53,776 nt of DNA, taken from positions 1 through 53,776 of the forward strand of contig JAJDEU010000031.1 in the NCBI GenBank assembly GCA_029259635.1, written 5' to 3'. Position numbers and translations under genes: made by a program. This document shows, one piece after another, positions 40,213-50,155 of this stretch. The notes beneath the pieces were generated by a model. The model made no database searches, had not been told where the DNA came from, and worked only from the letters and a program-made list of their open reading frames with translations. Numbering within the stretch: the first letter of the stretch is position 1; each line of letters begins with the position of its first letter. Source of the stretch: Planctomycetota bacterium (lineage in GTDB: Bacteria > Planctomycetota > UBA1135 > GCA-002686595).

Positions 40213-41394
40213 TTGAAAGAGGTTGTCATTGTCAGCGCTTGCCGAAGCGCCATCGCAAAGTTCCAAGGCGGCTTGTCGAACTTCACCGCGCCAGAGCTCG
40301 GCGCACTCGCGATTCGGGAAGCTCTGAGCCGAGCGGGTATCGCCGGCGATCAAGTTGAAGAAGTGATCATGGGCAACGTGCTCCAAGCCGGGCTCGGTCA
40401 GAACCCGGCGCGCCAGGCCGCGATCCATGGAGGAGTGCCGAACAGTGTCGGTGCCTTCACCGTCAACAAGGTCTGCGGCTCCGGTTTGAAGTCGGTCATG
40501 CTCGGCGTTCAAGCGATTCGCGCTGGTGATCTCGACGTCGCCGTCTGCGGTGGTATGGAGAGCATGACGAACGCTCCCTATCTGGTGCCGGACGCGCGCA
40601 AAGGTGCTCGCCTCGGGCACGCGCAGCTGATCGATTCAATGGTCCACGACGGATTGTGGGAGGCCTACAACGACTTCCACATGGGCATCACCGGGGAGAT
40701 GGCGGCGGAGAAGCACAACGTCTCGCGATCCCAGCAGGACGAGTTCGCGGCGGAGAGCCATCGGCGCGCGGCGGAAGCCACGAGCGCGGGGCGCTTTGAC
40801 GACGAGAAGTTCGCGATCGAAGTGCCGCAGCGGAAGAAGGACCCGATTTCCTTTACGACGGACGAGACGATTCGCGAAGGCACGACGGTGGATGGGCTCG
40901 CGAAAATGCGACCGGCCTTTAAGAAAGACGGGACGGTGACCGCGGCGAACGCTTCGGCGATCAATGACGGCGCAGCCGCGTTGGTTGTCATGAGCGCGGA
41001 CAAAGCGAAAGAGCTCGGCTGCACGCCGCTCGCTCGCGTGACCGGTTACGCCACCGGCGGAATGGCTCCGGAGTGGGTCATGATGGCGCCGGAGGTCAGT
41101 ATTCGAAAGCTGTCCGAGAAGCTCGGCCGCGCGCCTGGCGACTTCGATCTGCATGAAGTCAACGAGGCCTTCTCGGCGGCGGCCTGCGCGCTGACCGGCG
41201 TGCTCGACCTCGATCCTTCGAAGGTCAACGTCAATGGCGGCGCGGTTGCGCTCGGCCACCCGATCGGCGCATCGGGCGCGCGCATCCTCGTGACGCTGCT
41301 CCACGCGATGAAGCAAAAGGGCGCTGGCACGGGCATGGCGTCGCTCTGCCTGGGCGGCGGAAACGCAGTCTCATTGGCCGTGGAGGCGCTCTAG
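40213..41394 (+). CDS. acetyl-CoA acetyltransferase (thiolase)
   Basis: A 393-residue thiolase, the usual length. The acyl-binding Cys is C88 in [14 protein letters not shown]; the second half has [19 protein letters not shown] with the catalytic His and CLGGGNAV with the second Cys. It cleaves acetoacetyl-CoA to two acetyl-CoA, or the reverse. The start is a TTG at 40213, preceded by GAAGGA at six bases. It is the first gene of the acyl-CoA / B12 mutase operon, and its stop overlaps the next GTG start by one base. Confidence 0.9.
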   Translation: MKEVVIVSACRSAIAKFQGGLSNFTAPELGALAIREALSRAGIAGDQVEEVIMGNVLQAGLGQNPARQAAIHGGVPNSVGAFTVNKVCGSGLKSVMLGVQAIRAGDLDVAVCGGMESMTNAPYLVPDARKGARLGHAQLIDSMVHDGLWEAYNDFHMGITGEMAAEKHNVSRSQQDEFAAESHRRAAEATSAGRFDDEKFAIEVPQRKKDPISFTTDETIREGTTVDGLAKMRPAFKKDGTVTAANASAINDGAAALVVMSADKAKELGCTPLARVTGYATGGMAPEWVMMAPEVSIRKLSEKLGRAPGDFDLHEVNEAFSAAACALTGVLDLDPSKVNVNGGAVALGHPIGASGARILVTLLHAMKQKGAGTGMASLCLGGGNAVSLAVEAL

Positions 41395-42254
41395 TGAGCA
41401 CGAGCAACTTCAAATCCGTTGCTGTGATCGGCGCCGGCACGATGGGCAATGGAATCGCCCAGACCTTTGCTTCCTTCGGAGCTGAGGTTCGGCTGATCGA
41501 CGTTGACGAGGCTGCGCTCGGGCGCGGCGTCGCCGCGATCGAGAAGAGCCTCGTGCGATTTGTGAAGAAGGAAAAGCTGACCGAAGCGGAAGCCGCTGCG
41601 ATCAATGGTCGCATTACGCCGCTCGGCTCGATCGACGAAGTTGGAGACGTGCCGCTCGTGGTCGAGGCGATCGTCGAGCGCGCAGACGTCAAAGCCTCGG
41701 TCTTCAAACAGCTCGACTCCGTGACTCCCGCGGGCACGATCCTCGCGACGAACACGAGCTCGATCTCGATCACCGAGATCGCGTCGCACACGAACCGCCC
41801 CGATCAAGTGATCGGGATGCACTTCATGAATCCCGTTCCGCTGATGACACTCGTCGAAGTGATTCGCGGACAGGAGACCTCCGATGCGACGACCGAGACG
41901 ATTATGGAAGCTTCCAAGTCGATCGGTAAGACGCCGGTGGAAGCCAACGACTACCCGGGTTTCGTTTCCAATCGCGTGCTGATGCCGATGATCAATGAGG
42001 CGGTGTTCTGCCTGATGGAAGGCGTCGCCGACAAAGAGGGCATCGACACCGTGATGAAGCTCGGTATGAACCATCCGATGGGCCCTCTGATGCTCGCGGA
42101 TTTGATTGGGCTCGACGTGTGCTTGGACATCATGGAAGTCTTGCACTCAGGCCTTGGCGACTCGAAGTACCGCCCCTGTCCGTTGCTGCGCCGTATGGTC
42201 AGCGCGGGTCGACTTGGTCGCAAAGTCGGTAAGGGTTTCTACGACTACAACTGA
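41394..42254 (+). CDS. 3-hydroxybutyryl-CoA dehydrogenase
   Basis: A 286-residue NAD-dependent 3-hydroxyacyl-CoA dehydrogenase. The nucleotide fold is [20 protein letters not shown] with an acidic residue in VRLIDVDE; the catalytic His is in [20 protein letters not shown]; and GYDYPGF-like [20 protein letters not shown] follows. The size and the last block ([14 protein letters not shown]) fit the short-chain bacterial HBD enzymes that make acetoacetyl-CoA from 3-hydroxybutyryl-CoA. It starts at a GTG that overlaps the thiolase stop by one base. Confidence 0.9.
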   Translation: MSTSNFKSVAVIGAGTMGNGIAQTFASFGAEVRLIDVDEAALGRGVAAIEKSLVRFVKKEKLTEAEAAAINGRITPLGSIDEVGDVPLVVEAIVERADVKASVFKQLDSVTPAGTILATNTSSISITEIASHTNRPDQVIGMHFMNPVPLMTLVEVIRGQETSDATTETIMEASKSIGKTPVEANDYPGFVSNRVLMPMINEAVFCLMEGVADKEGIDTVMKLGMNHPMGPLMLADLIGLDVCLDIMEVLHSGLGDSKYRPCPLLRRMVSAGRLGRKVGKGFYDYN

Positions 42255-42274
42255 TCCGAAAGCTAAGGACCGCG

Positions 42275-43417
42275 ATGGATTTCGAACTGGATGAAGAGCT
42301 CGTGATGGTGCGGGATATGGCCCGTGACTTCGCCGAGAAAGAGCTCGTGCCGCGCGCGACCAAACACGACCGACAGGAGAAGATCGATCCCGAGGTATTC
42401 GGGATGCTCTCCGAACTCGGCTTGTGGGGCCTGACGGTCCCAGAAGAGTACGGTGGCGCGGGGATGAGCAACCTCGCCCTCGCGGTTGTGCTGGAAGAAC
42501 TCAACCGCGGCTGCGCTTCGACGGGCGTCACGGTCTCCGTGCACAACAGCTTGCTGGGCGCTCCGATCAAGCGGTTCGGAAACGATGAGCAGAAGCAGCG
42601 CTTTCTGCCCGAGTTGGCGACTGGCGAGACGATTGGCGCGTACTGCTTGACCGAAGCGGGAGCGGGCTCCGATGCCGCCGCGCTGCGCACCTCCGCGGAA
42701 GACAAAGGCGATCACTTTTTGGTGAACGGCGAAAAGCTGTTCGTGACCAACGCCGACTTCGCCGGCTTGTTTCTGGTCTACGTTCGGACGGGCAAGCCCG
42801 AGGACAAGGACAAGGGCATCAGCGCGCTCTTGATCCCCGGTGACGCCGAGGGTCTGAAGGTCGCGACGAAAGAGAAGAAGTGCGGGATTCGAGGTTCGGC
42901 GACAAGCTCGGTGGAGCTCACGAACGTTGTCGTTCCGAAGGAGAACCTGCTGAGCGGACTCAACCAGGGCTTCAAGGTCGCGATGGATACGCTCGACGGC
43001 GGGCGAATCGGCATTGCCGCTCAAGCGGTCGGGATCGGTCGCGCTTGCCTGGAGGCCTCGGTCAAGTATTCGAACGAGCGCGAGCAGTTCGGTCGCGCGA
43101 TCGGGCGCTTTCAAGCGATTCAGTGGAAGCTGGCGGATATGTCGACGCGGCTCGACGCTTCGCGCATGTTGGTCCACCGCGCAGCCTGGACACGCGACCG
43201 CGGCGAGGTCTGCACACCCGAGGCGGCGAAGGCCAAGCTGATGGCGTCGATCACCTCGAACTTCTGCGCGGACGAGTGCATGCAGATTCACGGCGGCGCC
43301 GGTTACACCGATGACTTCCACGTCGAACGACTGTTCCGCGATGCGCGCATCACGGAAATCTACGAGGGCGCAACCGACATTCAGCGTCTGATCATCGCTC
43401 GCGACCTCCTCGCTTAG
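42275..43417 (+). CDS. short-chain acyl-CoA dehydrogenase (butyryl-CoA type)
   Basis: A 380-residue flavin acyl-CoA dehydrogenase. It opens FELDEELVMVRDMARDFAEK, with YCLTEAGAGSDAAALRT in the substrate-binding part and the C-terminal ARITEIYEGATDIQRLIIAR, whose Glu after IY is the catalytic base in the position used by short-chain enzymes. MQIHGGAGYTDDF is the FAD-binding turn. With HBD and thiolase as neighbours, butyryl-CoA is the likely substrate. No electron-transfer flavoprotein genes are in the window. It lies 20 bases after HBD. Confidence 0.85.
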   Translation: MDFELDEELVMVRDMARDFAEKELVPRATKHDRQEKIDPEVFGMLSELGLWGLTVPEEYGGAGMSNLALAVVLEELNRGCASTGVTVSVHNSLLGAPIKRFGNDEQKQRFLPELATGETIGAYCLTEAGAGSDAAALRTSAEDKGDHFLVNGEKLFVTNADFAGLFLVYVRTGKPEDKDKGISALLIPGDAEGLKVATKEKKCGIRGSATSSVELTNVVVPKENLLSGLNQGFKVAMDTLDGGRIGIAAQAVGIGRACLEASVKYSNEREQFGRAIGRFQAIQWKLADMSTRLDASRMLVHRAAWTRDRGEVCTPEAAKAKLMASITSNFCADECMQIHGGAGYTDDFHVERLFRDARITEIYEGATDIQRLIIARDLLA

Positions 43418-43431
43418 TCGAAAGAGTTTTA

Positions 43432-44417
43432 GTGCGCGATCCCAAGACCATTGCCGCCAAGTTGTTCGAAGGGGACCGATTGGCGCTCAGCCGTTCGATC
43501 TCCTGGGCGGAGGACGCGGATCCGCGCTTTCCGAAGACCTTGGCGTGCATTTGGGAGCGCGTGGGCAAGGCGCGGCGACTGGGAGTGACCGGTCCGCCCG
43601 GCGCAGGCAAGAGCACTCTCGTTAACGAGCTCGCTCGGCATCTTCGAGAAGCCGACCGCACGGTGGGCATCTTGGCGATCGACCCCTCGAGTCCTTTCTC
43701 CGGCGGAGCGCTGCTCGGCGACCGCATTCGGATGGAAGACCGGACCAAAGACTCCGGCGTGTTCATTCGGTCGATGGCCAGTCGCGAGAGCCACGGCGGG
43801 CTCGCGCGCGCGAGCGTCGATGCCTGCGATGTGATGGACGCTTTCGGATTCGACGAGATACTCGTCGAGACGGTTGGCGTGGGGCAAGCGGAGTACGACA
43901 TCGTCGGCGCGGCCGACACGGTGCTCGTCGTGTTGTGTCCCGGCGCAGGCGATGGCATCCAAGCGATGAAAGCAGGCTTACTCGAAGTCGCCGACATCTT
44001 GGTGGTGAACAAGTCCGACCTTCCCGGTGCGGACCGCCTACAGACGGATCTCGAAGAGGCTACGCACACGCGGGATATCCGTCGCGATGGCTGGGAGGTT
44101 CCGGTCGTGGGCGTGAGCGCGGCGAAGGATGAAGGACTCGACAAACTTTTGGGAGCCGTGGATGACCATCGCGCTCACCTGGAGCGAGTCGGTCTCGAGG
44201 CCGTGCGGCGTCAAAAGCGGGCTCAACAGGTAAAGCGGGTCGTCGGAGAGCGGCTCGATGAGGAATTGTGGGGCGACGGGGGCCTCGGGGGACGCGTGGA
44301 TTCCGCACTGAATGCGGGCTCTACCGCTTACGATATAGCCGAGCTCCTCTTGCAAGATGTGCTGGGCGGCAAGCTCATGGCGCAGACGAGAGATTCGAAG
44401 ACCGAGGCAGCACACTG

Positions 44418-44418
<1 letters not shown>
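43432..44418 (+). CDS. meaB: MeaB-type GTPase, B12-mutase chaperone
   Basis: A 328-residue GTPase of the MeaB/ArgK family. The P-loop GPPGAGKS is at residues 54-61, followed by the switch residues [34 protein letters not shown] and the guanine-recognition NKSD. MeaB proteins load and protect adenosylcobalamin in acyl-CoA mutases and eject damaged cofactor. It starts at GTG 43432 after AAAGAG and its stop overlaps the mutase ATG by one base (TGATG), so it is coupled to its client protein. Confidence 0.9.
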
Positions 44419-46106
<1,688 letters not shown>

Positions 46107-46109
46107 GCT

Positions 46110-46535
46110 ATGTCCAAGCGAAAAATAAAAGTGCTCGTTGCTAAGCCCGGCCTGGATGGTCACGACCGGGGTGCGAAGACGGTTGCCACCGTGCTGCGCG
46201 ATCAGGGCATGGAAGTGGTCTATACCGGACTGCACCAGACGCCGGAGATGATCGCGGAGGTGGCCTTGCAGGAAGACGTCGACGTGGTCGGTCTCTCGAT
46301 CCTTTCGGGCGCGCACATGTCGCTGTTTCCTCGAATTCGAGAGGAGCTCAAGGCTCGCGGCATGGGGCATGTGCTCTTGACCGGGGGCGGCATCATTCCC
46401 GTTGAGGACATGGAGACACTCCACAGCCAAGGCTTTGCGAAGTTGTTTGGCCCGGGAACGAACACGGTCGAGATCGCCGAGTGGATTCAAGCCGAAGTCG
46501 AAAAGTTGTGGTCCGAGGAAGGAGCTAAGCAATGA
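46110..46535 (+). CDS. icmB: B12-binding small subunit of the acyl-CoA mutase
   Basis: A 141-residue cobalamin-binding protein, the separate small subunit of the mutase. The cobalt ligand motif D-x-H-x-x-G is at residues 16-21 ([10 protein letters not shown]), followed by [11 protein letters not shown] and [12 protein letters not shown], the other two loops that hold the cofactor. The split into a 562-residue and a 141-residue chain matches IcmA/IcmB and HcmA/HcmB, and differs from the single-chain methylmalonyl-CoA mutases of most bacteria. It lies four bases after the large subunit. Confidence 0.9.
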   Translation: MSKRKIKVLVAKPGLDGHDRGAKTVATVLRDQGMEVVYTGLHQTPEMIAEVALQEDVDVVGLSILSGAHMSLFPRIREELKARGMGHVLLTGGGIIPVEDMETLHSQGFAKLFGPGTNTVEIAEWIQAEVEKLWSEEGAKQ

Positions 46536-46810
46536 GTGGTAGTAACGATCGCGCGATTATGAATATCGAAGAAGCTGCTCAGCTCCTCGGAGTGAGCATC
46601 AAGACCTTCAACAAGGTGCTTCACAGCGAAAACATCCCAGCTCGCAAGGTCGGGCGGGAGTGGAAATTTTCTCGTTCGGCCCTGATCGAATGGGTCGGCA
46701 GCGGAACCTCAAACGAGTTCTACCGCGAGAACGGAACGGCCAACGGGCAGACGAAAACCAAGAAGGGTGACAAGCGGCGTACGTCCGGTTGGAACCTCGA
46801 ACTGGATTGA
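46532..46810 (+). CDS. small helix-turn-helix (excisionase/BldC-like) protein
   Basis: A 92-residue protein with an excisionase-type winged helix-turn-helix: [20 protein letters not shown], then [20 protein letters not shown]. The C-terminal 30 residues are polar and basic ([19 protein letters not shown]). It overlaps the mutase small subunit by four bases (ATGA), so it is made in step with it. Small HTH genes inside catabolic operons are often regulators; this one could bind the CTCAGCA repeats upstream or control the operon with cofactor state. That link is an inference. Confidence 0.75.
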   Translation: MSGSNDRAIMNIEEAAQLLGVSIKTFNKVLHSENIPARKVGREWKFSRSALIEWVGSGTSNEFYRENGTANGQTKTKKGDKRRTSGWNLELD

Positions 46811-46878
46811 TTGAAACAACCGGAAGAGGGCATTCCCTCGTGCGGTCCGAAGATACCTAGACACTGAGACACAACCCG

Positions 46879-48066
46879 ATGAGTCCCGCTACGCAGACTA
46901 AGTACGAGCTTCCTCCGATCGATCACAGCTTTGCCCTCACCGAGGAGCAAGTGATGGTTCGCGACATGGTTCGCGAGTTCGCCCTGAATGAGGTCGAGCC
47001 CCTCGCGCAGGAAATCGACGAGAACCACCGCTTCCCCACGGAGACTTGGGAGAAGATCGTCGAGCTCGGTCTACCGGGCATTCCGTTCTCGGAAGAGGTC
47101 GGCGGCGGAAATATGGGCACGCTGGCCTACATCTTGGCCGTCGAGGAGCTCAGTCGAGTGTGTGGGTCCACGGGCCTGACGCTCGCCGCTCACGTCAGTC
47201 TCGGGACTTATCCGATCTATGCCTGGGGTAGCAAAGAGCTCGTGGACATGTACGTGCCGAAGCTGATCGCCGGCGAGTACATGGGTGCCTACGGCTTGAC
47301 CGAGCCGGGCGCCGGTTCGGATTCGGGCGGCACGCAAACCACCGCGGTTCTCGACGGCGACGACTACATCGTCAACGGCCGTAAGTGTTTCATCACCAAC
47401 GCGAACCACGCCGGCGTTTTCATTATCACCGCCGTGACCGATCCGAGCATCGGAGCAAAGGGCATCAGCGCTTTCGCCATTCCGCGCGACACGCCGGGCT
47501 TCTCGTTGGAGAAGGGCGAGCAGAAGCTCGGAATGCGCGGATCGGATTGGGCCAGCCTGGTCTTCGAGGATTGCCGTCTGCCGAAGAATCATCTGCTCGG
47601 TCCCGAAGGCCAGGGCTTCGCGACCTTCATGAAGACTCTCGAAGGCGGCCGCATTTCGATCGGCGCGCTCGGGCTTGGAATTGCGCAGGGTGCTTATGAC
47701 TGCGCAAAGAAGTACGCGAAAGAGCGCGAGGCCTTCGGCAAGACGCTTGCCGACCAGCAAGCGGTGATGTTCAAGCTCGCCGATATGCGCGTTCAAATCG
47801 AAGCAGCGCGGCACTTGGTCTACCACGCTGCGCGGCTCAAGGACGCCGGCGAGAAATTCGGACCGACGGCGGCGATCGCCAAGCTGCACTCCTCGGAGAC
47901 GGCGATGAAGGTCACCTACGACGCGATTCAAATCTTCGGCGGTTACGGCTACAGCCGCGAGTATCCCGTCGAGCGCATGTGGCGCGACGCCAAGCTGTGC
48001 ACGATTGGCGAGGGCACCAGTGAAGTGCAGCGCATCATCGTCGCTCGCGATCTCTTGAAGTCGTGA
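46879..48066 (+). CDS. acyl-CoA dehydrogenase
   Basis: A 395-residue acyl-CoA dehydrogenase, second of the operon. It opens [20 protein letters not shown], has [20 protein letters not shown], and the C-terminal [20 protein letters not shown] and [20 protein letters not shown] with the catalytic Glu. It differs from the first one in the substrate pocket region ([20 protein letters not shown]). If the mutase works on isobutyryl-CoA, this could be the isobutyryl-CoA or 2-methylbutyryl-CoA enzyme, while the first handles butyryl-CoA; the sequence does not decide. It ends in a GTGA overlap with the next gene. Confidence 0.85.
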   Translation: MSPATQTKYELPPIDHSFALTEEQVMVRDMVREFALNEVEPLAQEIDENHRFPTETWEKIVELGLPGIPFSEEVGGGNMGTLAYILAVEELSRVCGSTGLTLAAHVSLGTYPIYAWGSKELVDMYVPKLIAGEYMGAYGLTEPGAGSDSGGTQTTAVLDGDDYIVNGRKCFITNANHAGVFIITAVTDPSIGAKGISAFAIPRDTPGFSLEKGEQKLGMRGSDWASLVFEDCRLPKNHLLGPEGQGFATFMKTLEGGRISIGALGLGIAQGAYDCAKKYAKEREAFGKTLADQQAVMFKLADMRVQIEAARHLVYHAARLKDAGEKFGPTAAIAKLHSSETAMKVTYDAIQIFGGYGYSREYPVERMWRDAKLCTIGEGTSEVQRIIVARDLLKS

Positions 48067-48944
48067 GCGAACCGGCGTGGGAGCCGCGCTCGGTTAGCGC
48101 GGGTGATTGGAAAATTACGGCGCTCTCCGATGGGTTCATGCGACTGGACGGCGGCTCGATGTGGGGCGTCGTTCCCAAGAATCTGTGGGAGGGCATGACT
48201 CCTTCCGCCGAGGACAACACCATCCGGCTCGCGCTGCGTCCCTTCCTGGCCGAGCGCGGCGATGTGAAGGCCGTCATCGAGGTTGGGATCGGCGACCGCT
48301 GGGAGGACAAGTGGAAGTCGATCTACCATATCGAGCGCGAGACAACTCTGGAGAGCTCCGTTCGCGCCTGTGGTCTCGCGCTCGAGGACATCACTCATGT
48401 CATCGCTTCGCATTGCCACTTCGACCACATCGGTGCTCAAGTGGTCGAGCGGGATGGCAAGCTCGCTCCGCTCTTTCCGCGCGCTCAGCACTACGCGCCG
48501 GCGATCGAAATCGCGATCGCAAAAAAGCCCGACCACGTTCGCCGCGCCTCTTATCGCCCGGAAGATTTGCTCGCGGTCGACGAGGCCGGCTTGCTCAACT
48601 CTGTCGACGGTGACGCGGAGATTTTGCCGGGGATTCGCATGTACGAGGCCGCCGGCCACTCCGACGGCGTCTCCGTCATCACGATCAATGAAGATGAAGA
48701 TGGCGAAACCGCGATCTTCTGGGCGGATGTCGTTCCCACGGGCTATCACATTCAGCCGCCCTTCATCATGGCCTACGACATCGACGTCGTGCGCTCGTTC
48801 AATAATCGCTCCAAGTGGCTGGAGCGCGCCGCCGAGAACCAGTGGATCGGCCTGTTCTATCACGACCCCTCGCGTCCCTTCGGTCGCGTGACGAAAGACG
48901 GCAAGCGCTATAGGCTCGACGCGATCGAGGGTGTGCTCGCTTAG
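48063..48944 (+). CDS. MBL-fold metallo-hydrolase
   Basis: A 293-residue metallo-beta-lactamase-fold hydrolase with the full metal motif SHCHFDHIG (H-x-H-x-D-H), further ligands in [18 protein letters not shown] and [10 protein letters not shown]. It has no signal peptide. It starts at GTG 48063, overlapping the acyl-CoA dehydrogenase stop by four bases. In an acyl-CoA operon it may be a thioesterase-like or lactonase-like hydrolase, relieving CoA esters, but this is a guess from context. Confidence 0.75.
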   Translation: MSEPAWEPRSVSAGDWKITALSDGFMRLDGGSMWGVVPKNLWEGMTPSAEDNTIRLALRPFLAERGDVKAVIEVGIGDRWEDKWKSIYHIERETTLESSVRACGLALEDITHVIASHCHFDHIGAQVVERDGKLAPLFPRAQHYAPAIEIAIAKKPDHVRRASYRPEDLLAVDEAGLLNSVDGDAEILPGIRMYEAAGHSDGVSVITINEDEDGETAIFWADVVPTGYHIQPPFIMAYDIDVVRSFNNRSKWLERAAENQWIGLFYHDPSRPFGRVTKDGKRYRLDAIEGVLA

Positions 48945-48956
48945 AGGGAAACCATC

Positions 48957-49712
48957 GTGCGCATCATCTCACTCTGCCCCAGCCTGACGGAATTGGTTTT
49001 CGATCTCGGTCGAGGGAGCGATCTCGTCGGCATTACGGACTACTGCGTTCATCCGGCGGATCGGGTTGCGCGCATCGAAACGGTGGGGGGCACGAAGACT
49101 CCGAAGGTCGATCGAATTGTGGAACTCGCGCCGGATATCGTGCTCTTCAACTCGGAAGAGAATCGTCGAGAGGACGCTGAATCGCTGATTGAAGCCGGTT
49201 TGAAGTGTCTATCGAGCATGCCGCGTGACGCGGAAGAGACGGCGGAAATGTGCCGTTCGATTGGACGCGCGATTGATCGCGAAGCAGAAGGCGAGCAGAT
49301 TGCGCGCGAGATCCTCGCGCGGACGGCTCGCGTAAAGGCGGCGGCGCGCGGATGCTCGCCGGTTCGTTGGGCTTACATTATTTGGCGCAAGCCTTGGATG
49401 AGCGTGAACTCGGACACCTTCGCGCACACGCTGCTTGCGCAGGCCGGCGGCGTGAATGTTTTCGGCGATATGGAGACGCGCTACCCGGAGATCACGATCC
49501 CGGACTTAGCGGCGGCAGAGCCCGATGTCGTCTTTCTGTGCACGGAGCCCTACGCCTTTGAGGACAAGCACATCGTCGAACTCGCGGAGCTCACCGGCTT
49601 GTCGCGCTCTCGCTTTCAGATTGCCGATGGCGAGTACTTGTCGTGGCACGGCTCGCGTACGCCGGACGGAATCGACTACGCAGAATCGTTGATCGAGTCC
49701 GCGCGCGGCTAG
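48957..49712 (+). CDS. BtuF-like cobalamin-binding protein without signal peptide
   Basis: A 251-residue protein of the helical-backbone metal-receptor family (BtuF/FepB fold). It opens directly with MRIISLCPSLTELVFDLGRG, has GITDYCVHPAD and GGTKTPKVDRIVELAPDIVLFN, and ends with the second lobe AAEPDVVFLCTEPYAFEDKH. Family members are normally periplasmic; this one has no leader, so it should stay in the cytoplasm. In a B12-mutase operon it may bind cobalamin for loading by MeaB. GTG start at 48957 follows GAGGGA. It converges on the ferredoxin gene with a four-base overlap. Confidence 0.7.
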   Translation: MRIISLCPSLTELVFDLGRGSDLVGITDYCVHPADRVARIETVGGTKTPKVDRIVELAPDIVLFNSEENRREDAESLIEAGLKCLSSMPRDAEETAEMCRSIGRAIDREAEGEQIAREILARTARVKAAARGCSPVRWAYIIWRKPWMSVNSDTFAHTLLAQAGGVNVFGDMETRYPEITIPDLAAAEPDVVFLCTEPYAFEDKHIVELAELTGLSRSRFQIADGEYLSWHGSRTPDGIDYAESLIESARG

Positions 49713-50116
49713 TGCTCTTCGGAGACGAGGTTCCGGTTCCAACCGGGGATCTCGACGACGACGTCACAGCTACCGTTGGCGACGGCTTGGCAGGCGAGCC
49801 GTGACTCCAGCTGCAGGCCTGGCGCGTTGTCGAGCATGTCCTCTTCATCCTCGGTCGCTTCGTTCATCGACTCCAAACCCTCGCGAATAATCACGTGGCA
49901 AGTCGAGCAAGCGCAGACCCCGCCACAAGCGTGGTCGATCTCGATGTCATGGCCGAGCGCGATCTCAAGAATGGATCCCGGTAGGCCTTCGCGCGAATAG
50001 GGGAGCCGATCGTTATCGACTTCGACCTTCTCGCCGGATGGCATGAAAGTGATCGTGTAGTTCTGCTTCGGGAGCTCTACATCGACCTCTTCTATGAATG
50101 GATTCTTTCCGCCCAT
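49709..50116 (-). CDS. [2Fe-2S] ferredoxin
   Basis: A 135-residue plant-type/Isc-type [2Fe-2S] ferredoxin. The cluster ligands are in HACGGVCACSTCHVIIREG (Cys-x5-6-Cys-x2-Cys pattern) and a last Cys in SRLACQAV. The loop order and the acidic helix ESMNEATEDEEDML match Isc-type ferredoxins with an insert. It could pass electrons to an oxygenase or a cluster-assembly enzyme; nothing in the neighbourhood fixes this. It follows the DEAD-box gene on the same strand by 40 bases. Confidence 0.85.
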   Translation of the reverse strand: MGGKNPFIEEVDVELPKQNYTITFMPSGEKVEVDNDRLPYSREGLPGSILEIALGHDIEIDHACGGVCACSTCHVIIREGLESMNEATEDEEDMLDNAPGLQLESRLACQAVANGSCDVVVEIPGWNRNLVSEEH

Positions 50117-50155
50117 GCTATTGATCTCGTACTGGAGTCTGCTTGTCGCGCTCGG

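Noticed and set aside
42263..43321. Long minus-strand open frame (352 residues) inside the first acyl-CoA dehydrogenase gene
   Set aside because: It is antisense to a gene with full family motifs, is Arg/His-rich, and arises from GC bias. Similar long antisense frames at 3916-4974, 15459-16502, 44817-45872 and 51179-52333 were rejected for the same reason.
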